Part shown: in pieces, positions 1-5,849 of the stretch
Layout of the letters: each line of letters starts with the position of its first letter
Numbering within the stretch: the stretch's first letter is position 1
Assembly (NCBI GenBank): GCA_030600505.1
Contig: JAUVLY010000003.1
Coordinates: 1 to 18,001 of the forward strand
Length of the DNA stretch: 18,001 bases
Reading direction: 5' to 3'
DNA from: Candidatus Falkowiibacteriota bacterium
GTDB taxonomy: Bacteria > Patescibacteriota > Patescibacteriia > Patescibacteriales > UBA12075
Made by a program: the position numbers and the translations under genes
The notes under the pieces: model-generated
Told to the model about the DNA's origin: nothing
The model's database searches: none
Seen by the model: the letters and a program-made list of their open reading frames with translations, nothing else

Positions 1-27
1 TCCAATTTGTTTGGTTTTTGTTTTCAT
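1..27 (-). CDS. Start of a probable prepilin gene (partial, cut by left edge)
   Basis: Only nine codons are visible, reading MKTKTKQIG. A short, lysine-rich leader ending in Gly is what a class III prepilin signal looks like just before its FTLIE-type helix. The window stops exactly at that Gly, so the pilin core cannot be confirmed. It lies downstream of three prepilin-like genes on the same strand and has its own sigma70-like promoter at 89-117. That would suit a major pilin needing higher expression than the minor pilins. No Shine-Dalgarno sequence is seen. The first codons repeat sequence from the 5' leader. The ATG and promoter are seen; the pilin identity is inferred. Confidence 0.4.
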
Positions 28-54
28 TTTATTTTTTTGTTTGGTTTTTGTTTT
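7..54. repeat. Direct repeat spanning leader and first codons of the edge gene
   Basis: An 18-base copy of TTGTTTGGTTTTTGTTTT occurs at 7-24 and again at 37-54, a 30-base period. The first copy is inside the coding start of the edge gene and the second is in its untranslated leader, so the 5' end of this gene looks tandemly duplicated. The tract is low-complexity, so slippage is possible. Confidence 0.7.
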
Positions 55-88
55 TTTGCTTACTATCGTGTTTTATTTTTCTATTTAT

Positions 89-117
89 ATTATATCATAA
101 TTTGTTAAAATTAACAA
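89..117 (-). promoter_or_regulatory. Sigma70-like promoter for the left-edge gene
   Basis: On the minus strand, TTGTTA (112-117), a 17-base spacer and a perfect TATAAT (89-94) are present. The predicted start near 82 gives a leader of about 55 bases before the ATG at 25-27. It follows the GC-rich hairpin block that closes the minor pilin genes, which supports a separate transcription unit. Confidence 0.5.
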
Positions 118-130
118 GTGGAAAACGTTA

Positions 131-190
131 TCGCCTGCGGCGAGCCCCACTACGAATGGGGGACCCTCCTACGCTAAAGCTACGGAAGGG
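131..190. repeat. GC-rich block of three short hairpins
   Basis: Three inverted repeats sit in tandem: CGCC/GGCG (about 132-142), CCCCA/TGGGG (145-149 and 157-161) and CCCT..AGGG (164-167 and 187-190) around GCTAAAGCTACGG. The block stands out sharply from the T-rich sequence around it. It resembles dispersed intergenic palindromic elements seen in Patescibacteria (recalled, not searched). It could terminate the minor pilin transcript, although no clean U-run follows on the minus strand. Confidence 0.55.
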
Positions 191-202
191 CAAGCATGCG
201 AA

Positions 203-688
203 TTAATTGATCTTGGTTATGACTATTAATAGCGGCGCTGAAAAACTAAACTCCCGGCTTGAGCTAGCCAGGTAAGCCAAGCTTGCGCTGATTCGAAGAC
301 TATCGTCCACTCCGAGCGTCCCGGCATTGGTTACGCTAAAACTGCCAACCCCTATGCCAGCGTCGCTAATATTATATTCAACTCCGCTGTCTGTTTTAAC
401 TGTTAGCCGGGAATCTTTAACCGCAAAAATAAACTCTTGGCCGTTACTCATCTCCAAAGCCAGACTGGTACTGGCCGTACCGGCCAAAGGATGAATGACT
501 CGGGCCGATGTTTTAATTTGCTCAGCCATTATCATTTGTATTTGCTGAATATTGGAATTAACCGCTCCCTGGACTGTTTGCTTTGTCCAAAGCCCGCTTG
601 CGCTCATGGCTAAGGCAATAAAACCGCTTAATACTATCCCAAGCAAAGCCGTGTATATTAATGTCTCAACTAATGTTATTCCTCTCAT
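203..688 (-). CDS. Prepilin-type minor pilin/pseudopilin
   Basis: This 161-residue protein begins with an extremely short leader, MRG, then ITLVETLIYTALLG. That is a class III prepilin signal: cleavage after Gly3, Glu at mature position 5 and a hydrophobic helix of about 20 residues. After prepilin peptidase processing it should enter the type IV pilus or pseudopilus. The rest is a small domain rich in Ser, Ala and Val, typical of minor pilins and not recognisable further. The start is firm because an in-frame TAA immediately precedes the ATG; no Shine-Dalgarno is evident. It is the last of three prepilin-like genes after pilC. A palindromic element separates it from the gene before it. Its role as a minor pilin is inferred from the signal and the neighbourhood. 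Confidence 0.85.
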   Translation of the reverse strand: MRGITLVETLIYTALLGIVLSGFIALAMSASGLWTKQTVQGAVNSNIQQIQMIMAEQIKTSARVIHPLAGTASTSLALEMSNGQEFIFAVKDSRLTVKTDSGVEYNISDAGIGVGSFSVTNAGTLGVDDSLRISASLAYLASSSREFSFSAPLLIVITKIN

Positions 689-719
689 TTATTTTACTTA
701 GTAGATGCTACCCCAAACC

Positions 720-785
720 CCTCTCCCCCGCTCGCTACGCTCGCCTCCCCCTCTCCTAATTAGGAGAGGGGGTCGGGGGGAGAGG
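720..785. repeat. Nested palindromic element between two pilin genes
   Basis: A perfect 26-base palindrome centred on AATT covers 747-772, with half-site CCCCCTCTCCTAA. It lies inside a second pair of perfect 10-base arms at 720-729 (CCTCTCCCCC) and 776-785. The outer arm ends on the base next to the stop codon complement of the gene at 786-1763. The structure could fold strongly in RNA and so act as an attenuator or mRNA stabiliser. I believe similar elements are dispersed in other genomes of this type, but this was not searched. Confidence 0.85.
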
Positions 786-1763
786 TTATTGATAATAAAT
801 ATTCACTTCTTCCAGGGTCGGGCTTTGGCTAGAGCTGCCGCTAAGGATAATTTTATACCTTATCCACTCGTCCCCATTGTGGTCAATATAAATTAATTCA
901 CCATTATTCGCTTCAAAATAATCGCTCTCATCCCCGTCCTTGCCGTCCGGACCGCACCAGGTGGATGACCAGGTGCCGGGAGTGCCGCCCGCATCCGGAG
1001 CGGTTTTTATCTGTATTTTAATATCACACTCCGTGCAGCCACCGGGAATAGTCTCGGCCCAGACCACAGCGCTATAAGCGCGGGCATTAGTATTAACGGC
1101 TGAAGAAATAAGCTCGCCACTAGTCGTATAAGTGGAGGTAGAAATCTCCGGAAGACTAAGCTCTCCGCTTACGCCAATTTCCACGTTCCCGTCATCACTG
1201 TAATATTGATTGGCAGCTGCGTAAATATCTTGCCCATTACCGCCCTGCCAATCACTCTGCTGCCACAAAGCGACCAAATAATTGTTTAAATAAATTCTTC
1301 TTGTAAGAGAAAAATCCCGACTAAACTCTGTTGTCCAATTAATTATGATAGATACTTCCCTGCTTTGTACGTCCAGTCTAGCTCCGGGAGTGGTTGACGC
1401 AACTATTTCGCCGCTGGAGTCACGGTAAACCAAGAAAAAATCTATCAAACGGGTAAATCTGTCAATCTGCTCGGTCGTACTCTCGCCCACGAGTTGCCAT
1501 TGCTTACCGCTCAGGCTAATGGCGCTGCGGCTAAAAATTAATTCATTATAGGCGCGGTTGCGGATTGACTGAAGGGCCGCTACTGCCTCACTTATTAGAC
1601 CTTCGGCCCGGATTGTTTGCTGGCTCCTAAGTAATGAATTAAATGAGACCAAAAATAAAGCGGAAAAGCCCGCGGCTAGAATAGCAAAAATTGCCAACGC
1701 AATCACTATTTCCACCATTGATTGGCCGGACTTATTCAAAATATTATTATTTTTTTTTAGCAT
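786..1763 (-). CDS. Large prepilin-type minor pilin with extra C-terminal domain
   Basis: This 325-residue protein has a basic Asn/Lys leader, MLKKNNNILNKSG, then QSMVEIVIALAIFAIL: prepilin cleavage after Gly13 and Glu at mature position 5. Gln is unusual at mature position 1. Residues 16-40 form the pilin helix. At about twice the usual pilin length, it carries an extra C-terminal region from about residue 200. That region has three cysteines (motif GGCTEC and a later Cys) and ends in a WIRYKIILSG..PTLEEVNIYYQ strand-rich segment like those on large pilins of this group. An exposed beta-sandwich at the pilus tip, perhaps adhesive, is plausible. Its ATG is 16 bases after the stop of the preceding pilin gene, so the two are cotranscribed. 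No Shine-Dalgarno is obvious. Confidence 0.8.
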   Translation of the reverse strand: MLKKNNNILNKSGQSMVEIVIALAIFAILAAGFSALFLVSFNSLLRSQQTIRAEGLISEAVAALQSIRNRAYNELIFSRSAISLSGKQWQLVGESTTEQIDRFTRLIDFFLVYRDSSGEIVASTTPGARLDVQSREVSIIINWTTEFSRDFSLTRRIYLNNYLVALWQQSDWQGGNGQDIYAAANQYYSDDGNVEIGVSGELSLPEISTSTYTTSGELISSAVNTNARAYSAVVWAETIPGGCTECDIKIQIKTAPDAGGTPGTWSSTWCGPDGKDGDESDYFEANNGELIYIDHNGDEWIRYKIILSGSSSQSPTLEEVNIYYQ

Positions 1764-1779
1764 TTTCGTAAACTATTTC

Positions 1780-2247
1780 TTACTCTTTTGTTGGGCCAAA
1801 TTGGTTAATAATAATTATTTTTGATTCGTTATTAACCGCGTTTATTATGCTAATTGTTCCGGTCGTGCTCGGTGCCCCGGTACTGGTGGCAAAGTTAAGT
1901 TCACTTCCTCCCCAGCCCAGGACAAGCGAAATGTTGTTTTCCAAATTAACTAACCGGTCATAGTCAGCGTTACGGCTGGCATAATCATCTCCTTGGTAGG
2001 CTAAATATGAATTATTAGCACTATCAAAATAAAGCCCATAACGGCTTTGTTCTTTTCCGCCCCGGCTAAACGCCTGTACTTCGCGAATTGATTGCAACAA
2101 TTCAGCCTGAGTACTTGATAAAACAGTCCGCGGCAGCCAATTATTATATAAAGGAAAACTAAGAGCAGAGACAAGCAATAAAATCCCCATCACAACCAAA
2201 AATTCAACCATCGTAAACCCATTTACATGTTTAAATGTAATTTGCAT
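1780..2247 (-). CDS. GspH/FimT-like prepilin-type pseudopilin
   Basis: This is a 155-residue protein with leader MQITFKHVNG and core FTMVEFLVVMGILLLVSAL: cleavage after Gly10, mature Phe1 and Glu5. After the helix, the segment TQAELLQSIREVQAFSRGG followed by YGLYFD resembles GspH/FimT-type minor pseudopilins, which help prime pilus assembly. It is the first gene of the three-gene minor pilin group and lies 147 bases downstream of pilC. That gap holds a short-period repeat array. No Shine-Dalgarno sequence is visible before the ATG. The prepilin call is secure; the GspH assignment is by motif resemblance only. Confidence 0.82.
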   Translation of the reverse strand: MQITFKHVNGFTMVEFLVVMGILLLVSALSFPLYNNWLPRTVLSSTQAELLQSIREVQAFSRGGKEQSRYGLYFDSANNSYLAYQGDDYASRNADYDRLVNLENNISLVLGWGGSELNFATSTGAPSTTGTISIINAVNNESKIIIINQFGPTKE

Positions 2248-2280
2248 ATTCTAAATTTTTTCTATTGGGCCATAGAAGAT

Positions 2281-2322
2281 TCCGCGTACTATCCGCGTAA
2301 TGATCAGCGTTAAATCCGCGTA
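2281..2322. repeat. Array of four TCCGCGTA-type units, 11-12 base spacing
   Basis: Units TCCGCGTA (2281), TCCGCGTA (2292), TCAGCGTT (2304) and TCCGCGTA (2315) are spaced 11, 12 and 11 bases apart in the pilC to pseudopilin gap. The rest of this gap (2248-2394) shows nothing else clear. The sequence resembles dispersed short-period repeats I recall from other uncultured bacterial genomes. The near-helical spacing would also suit a protein-binding array. Confidence 0.7.
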
Positions 2323-2394
2323 AAACTATAGATAGCAAAACAAACCTTTAATTATCAACGTAAATATTTAAAACAAAACTTCCCCCGTACTTAG

Positions 2395-3462
2395 TTATAT
2401 ATTCCCGGTAATTGTATAAATCGGCGTAATAATGGAAAGGGCTAAAACGCCGACTACCAGTCCAATTGCTACCAACAAAATCGGTTCAACCGCAACCGTA
2501 AGTTTTTTAGCGGTCTGATCCACTTCTGTTTCATACATCTCAGCCAAACTACTTAGCTCTTCTTCCAGCCGGCCTGAAGCCTCGCCCACTTTAATCAGAC
2601 TAACAGTTAAACGCGGAAAATATTTTGGCTTAGTTTTAAGTAGAGTGGAAATTTTCTTGCCCATTACTATTTTCCTCGCAATATCACTAACTTCCCTTTG
2701 ATAATAATAATTACTAAGCGCCGAGGCAGTCATTTTGAAAGCCTCGTCGATATTCAAACCGCTCCGAAGAAGCGTGGCTAAAGTGCGGTTAAACAGAGCT
2801 AAGTTTTTATTTTTGGTAATCTTGGAAATAATTGGAATGTGCAAATATAAAGCATGAAGCAAGGGACGCATAAAACGCTGTCTAAAAAACCACCACAGAA
2901 CTCCCACTAGTCCAATGATTGATGTCAGCAGCCAGCCGCCATAATTTTCAACTGCCTCGCCTATCCAGATTAAAAGCCTGGTTGTGGGCGGCAAATCGAC
3001 CTTAAGTCCGGCAAAAATTGGCGTTATCTTTGGTAGGACCAAAAAAGTTAAGCCTATCCCAAGAATCACGCTTAGACCAAGAATTATGCCCGGATAATAC
3101 ATGGCTGAGCGAATCTTGTCGCGCACTTCTTTCTGCCGCTCCAGCTGCAAGCCTAAATACTCCAGATTTTCCGCCAGCTTGCCGGCTGCTTCGCCGCTGA
3201 CAATGGTGGCAATAAAAACGGCTTCAAAATGCTTGGAGAAATTCTTAAGCGCGCTGGATAATGGATTACCAGCCATGACTGTTTCCTGTATGGCTAGCAA
3301 AATAGTTTTAAACTTACCCTTAGCTTGATCACGAAGAATATCCAAAGCTTCGGTTATGGTAAGCCCGGCCGACAACATAGCCGACAACTGCTTGGCAAAA
3401 ATAATCTTGTCTTTCAAGGACAAGCGGCCAAAGCTGATGTTAATTGGTTTTTTCTCTTTCAT
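2395..3462 (-). CDS. pilC: Type IV pilus inner-membrane platform protein PilC (GspF family)
   Basis: PilC is the membrane platform that couples the assembly ATPase to the growing pilus. The 355-residue protein has two T2SSF domains, about residues 17-140 and 222-343, each with the family signature near its end (GEAAGKL at 90-96, GEASGRLEEEL at 293-303). Membrane helices are visible at about 119-145, 172-195 and 325-349. It is somewhat shorter than the roughly 400 residues usual in Proteobacteria, mainly at the N terminus. It follows pilB on the same strand, 134 bases away, but a hairpin-rich repeat fills that gap and may modulate read-through. No strong Shine-Dalgarno is seen. No pilT gene lies between pilB and pilC. 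Confidence 0.95.
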   Translation of the reverse strand: MKEKKPINISFGRLSLKDKIIFAKQLSAMLSAGLTITEALDILRDQAKGKFKTILLAIQETVMAGNPLSSALKNFSKHFEAVFIATIVSGEAAGKLAENLEYLGLQLERQKEVRDKIRSAMYYPGIILGLSVILGIGLTFLVLPKITPIFAGLKVDLPPTTRLLIWIGEAVENYGGWLLTSIIGLVGVLWWFFRQRFMRPLLHALYLHIPIISKITKNKNLALFNRTLATLLRSGLNIDEAFKMTASALSNYYYQREVSDIARKIVMGKKISTLLKTKPKYFPRLTVSLIKVGEASGRLEEELSSLAEMYETEVDQTAKKLTVAVEPILLVAIGLVVGVLALSIITPIYTITGNI

Positions 3463-3488
3463 GATTATTAAGCTTACGCGTTCTTTTT

Positions 3489-3586
3489 GTCATTCTGAGC
3501 CAGCCACAGTTTGAAAAACTGGGGCTGGGGAAGAATCTCGTGGATATAGCAACGGGATCCTTCGTCGCTTCGCTCCTCAGGATGAC
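3489..3586. repeat. GTCATYCTGAG inverted-repeat element, copy A, with nested hairpin
   Basis: Outer arms GTCATTCTGAG (3489-3499) and CTCAGGATGAC (3576-3586) enclose AAGAATCTCGTG (3531-3542) paired with ACGGGATCCTTCG (3552-3564). Just inside the left arm is an extra hairpin: 13-base arms at 3500-3512 and 3516-3528 with one mismatch and a three-base loop. It ends 10 bases from the pilB stop codon and begins 26 bases before the pilC ATG. Two related copies lie at 5736-5809 and 15661-15755. Confidence 0.9.
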
Positions 3587-3596
3587 ACAAAAAACA

Positions 3597-5291
3597 CTAC
3601 CCACTCTCAGTTACTCTTAAAACCTCATTCAAGGTAGTCGTGCCCTGCTCCACTTTGTCTATTCCGTCTTCCAACATCGTGGCCATACCGTTCTTTCTGG
3701 CTCGGTGCCTTATGTCAACACTCGGAACTTCTTTTATAATCAATTCCCGGATCGCGTCATCAACTACCAAGAGCTCAAATATCCCGATCCGGCCGCTAAA
3801 GCCGGTCTCGGCGCAAATCGAGCAACCCATACCTTTATAAAGCCGCAAGGCATTATAGTCGCTTACCCCTCTCTTCTCAAACACATCTATCAACTCATGG
3901 TTTCTCTCTATTGCAGCAATTTCTTCTTTACCTACTTTATATGAAGAGCGGCACTTAGGACATATTTTCCTGACCAAACGCTGGGCAATAATTAATTTTA
4001 AAGTGGATGAGAGTAAAAAAGGCTCTATCCCCATTTCCAGCAGCCGCGGGACAGTGGTGGCCGCGTCGTTGGCGTGCAAGGTTGAAAGAACCAAGTGGCC
4101 GGTCATGGCGGAATTAATGGCAATACCGGCGGTTTCCTCGTCCCTTATTTCTCCGACCATTATTATATCCGGATCTTGGCGCACGATTGCCCTAAGGCCC
4201 TGGGCAAAACTTAAATTGGTCTTGGTATTAACTTGGATCTGGCTAATGCCCTCAATGTCATATTCAACCGGATCCTCGATCGTGGCAATATGAACCGCCT
4301 TTTTATTTAAAATCTTAAGAATACCGTAAAGGGTACTTGTTTTGCCGCTCCCGGTCGGACCGGTTGAAAGGATCATATCATGCGGATGCTTAATATACTC
4401 ATTAATAACAGACGAATTCTTATCATTAAGGCCCAGATCATTAATTGATAAACGGCGGTTACTGGCCGACAACAAGCGCAGGACAATGTTCTCCCCGGCA
4501 GTAACCGGCACGATTGAAACGCGAACGTCAATTGATTCTTCGCCAACGACAAAAGAAAACTTGCCGTCCTGAGCTGAGCGATGCTCATCGGTTCGCATTT
4601 TGGCCATTATTTTTATCCGCAAAGTAATATGCTCCGCCAAAGCTTTGCTCAAGGTGATTACCTCATGCATTACCGAGTCGATCCTAAATCTAATCACCAC
4701 ATTGGTATTCTGGGGCTCAATATGGATGTCCGATGCCCGGCTGGATTGGGCGTACTGAAGAAGTAAATCAACTATTTCAACTATTATCTTGTTTTGTTGT
4801 TCTTTATGCTCATCGGCTGTTGCAAAGGCCGCGATTTTATGGCGCAAAGCATCCTCTAGATTTATCTGATATTTTTTTAAGGCTAGGCGCAAATCCTCAT
4901 TAGTTATAAAAAAAGGCAATACTTTCTTGCCAAACCTTTTGGCAATATTATTTTTAATAAAAGAATCATCAGGATTAGCCATCCCGACTTTGACCTCTTC
5001 GGCAGTTTGGGCGAAAACAACTATTCCCTGGCTGCGGGCCATTATTTCCGGGATCATCGCCAAGGCCGCTTCATCTATCTTTTCATCGCGTAAATTTATA
5101 AATGAATAGCCCAAATCCTGGGCCACTAACTGGCCAATTTCTTTATCTTTCACGGCTCCGCCCTCAACCAAAAGACTCCAAAGCGAGAGATTTTCTTCTT
5201 TGGCCTTTTTTGCCAGACTGGCAAAGTCAGCCTCCTTAATGTGCCCGGGCAGAACTAAAAGTTCACGCAGCTTTGTTGGATTGGTCTTCAT
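3597..5291 (-). CDS. pilB: Type IV pilus assembly ATPase PilB (GspE family)
   Basis: PilB is the cytoplasmic hexameric ATPase that powers pilus extension. The 564-residue sequence has an N-terminal MshEN/GspE-N region (about 1-150), then the ATPase core. The core carries Walker A GPTGSGKT (311-318), the Asp box TIEDPVEY (337-344), Walker B DIIMVGEIRDEE (375-386) and the His box TGHLVLSTLHANDA (397-410). The extension-ATPase zinc site is present as C444/C447 and C490/C493. These four cysteines separate PilB/GspE from the retraction ATPase PilT. Length is normal. It starts 10 bases after the stop of the receiver gene, so the two are cotranscribed. A hairpin-rich repeat follows its stop. Confidence 0.97.
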   Translation of the reverse strand: MKTNPTKLRELLVLPGHIKEADFASLAKKAKEENLSLWSLLVEGGAVKDKEIGQLVAQDLGYSFINLRDEKIDEAALAMIPEIMARSQGIVVFAQTAEEVKVGMANPDDSFIKNNIAKRFGKKVLPFFITNEDLRLALKKYQINLEDALRHKIAAFATADEHKEQQNKIIVEIVDLLLQYAQSSRASDIHIEPQNTNVVIRFRIDSVMHEVITLSKALAEHITLRIKIMAKMRTDEHRSAQDGKFSFVVGEESIDVRVSIVPVTAGENIVLRLLSASNRRLSINDLGLNDKNSSVINEYIKHPHDMILSTGPTGSGKTSTLYGILKILNKKAVHIATIEDPVEYDIEGISQIQVNTKTNLSFAQGLRAIVRQDPDIIMVGEIRDEETAGIAINSAMTGHLVLSTLHANDAATTVPRLLEMGIEPFLLSSTLKLIIAQRLVRKICPKCRSSYKVGKEEIAAIERNHELIDVFEKRGVSDYNALRLYKGMGCSICAETGFSGRIGIFELLVVDDAIRELIIKEVPSVDIRHRARKNGMATMLEDGIDKVEQGTTTLNEVLRVTESG

Positions 5292-5301
5292 AATTAAATA
5301 T

Positions 5302-5688
5302 TTACTTTGGCAAATAGCTTTTTATTTTTTTAATCACTTCAGGCATGGAATAATTTGACTTAATCAAATAATCAACCGCGCCTAATTCCTTGCTCTGCTT
5401 AATGTCAGTATCTTGCCCTAAATTAGAAAGGACAATCACCGGGATATCTTTGGTTTCCGGCATTTTTTTAAATTCTTCCAAAGCTTCAAAGCCATTTTTC
5501 TCCGGCATAATAAGGTCCAAAAGGATAATATCAGGCAAGTCACTCTTGGCCAGCGCGATCGCTTCATTGCCGTCAATTGCTATTTTAATTTCAAACCCGG
5601 CCCTGGTTAAGCCATCCTTGTAGGCCCGAGCAATGAATTTATCATCTTCGGCCATTAGAATTTTAATTTTTTTGTTGTCTTTTTCCAT
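5302..5688 (-). CDS. Stand-alone CheY-like response regulator
   Basis: The 128-residue protein is a single receiver domain with no output domain. It has acidic pocket E14/D15/D16, phosphoacceptor D58 in IILLDLIMP, switch S88 in VIVLSN and K110 in YLIKS, all canonical. It probably relays phosphate or binds a target protein. It lies 10 bases before pilB and downstream of a large sensor kinase on the same strand, so control of pilus assembly is a reasonable inference: kinase to receiver to PilB machinery. No Shine-Dalgarno is obvious. The gap from the kinase (161 bases) holds repeat copy B, so receiver and pilB may have their own promoter. The direct target is unknown. Confidence 0.93.
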   Translation of the reverse strand: MEKDNKKIKILMAEDDKFIARAYKDGLTRAGFEIKIAIDGNEAIALAKSDLPDIILLDLIMPEKNGFEALEEFKKMPETKDIPVIVLSNLGQDTDIKQSKELGAVDYLIKSNYSMPEVIKKIKSYLPK

Positions 5689-5735
5689 AATGCTATAAAT
5701 TAAATAATTATTATTACTAATATACTAAGGTAAAT

Positions 5736-5809
5736 GTCATCCTGAGGAACAACGCGACGAAGGATCTCGTGGCTTTATCCACGGGATTCTTCGCTCCGCC
5801 CAGAATGAC
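5736..5809. repeat. GTCATYCTGAG inverted-repeat element, copy B
   Basis: The outer arms run GTCATCCTGAG (5736-5746) to CAGAATGAC (5801-5809). The inner perfect-to-wobble arms are GAAGGATCTCGTGG (5759-5772) and CCACGGGATTCTTC (5779-5792) around a six-base loop. This is the simplest of the three copies, without an extra hairpin insert. On its right, 5810-5849 carries ATTCGTAAATTCGT-type repeats that recur, inverted, beside copy C. It occupies the gap between the sensor kinase and the receiver gene. Confidence 0.9.
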
Positions 5810-5849
5810 AGATATATTCGTAAATTCGTACTGATTCGTAATTCGCAAC

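Noticed and set aside
705..896. Short plus-strand frame over the nested palindrome
   Set aside because: It is made mostly of translated repeat (Pro/Leu then Arg/Gly), and it runs antisense into a real pilin gene.
3640..5109. Several plus-strand frames inside pilB
   Set aside because: They are antisense shadows of a fully conserved PilB frame.
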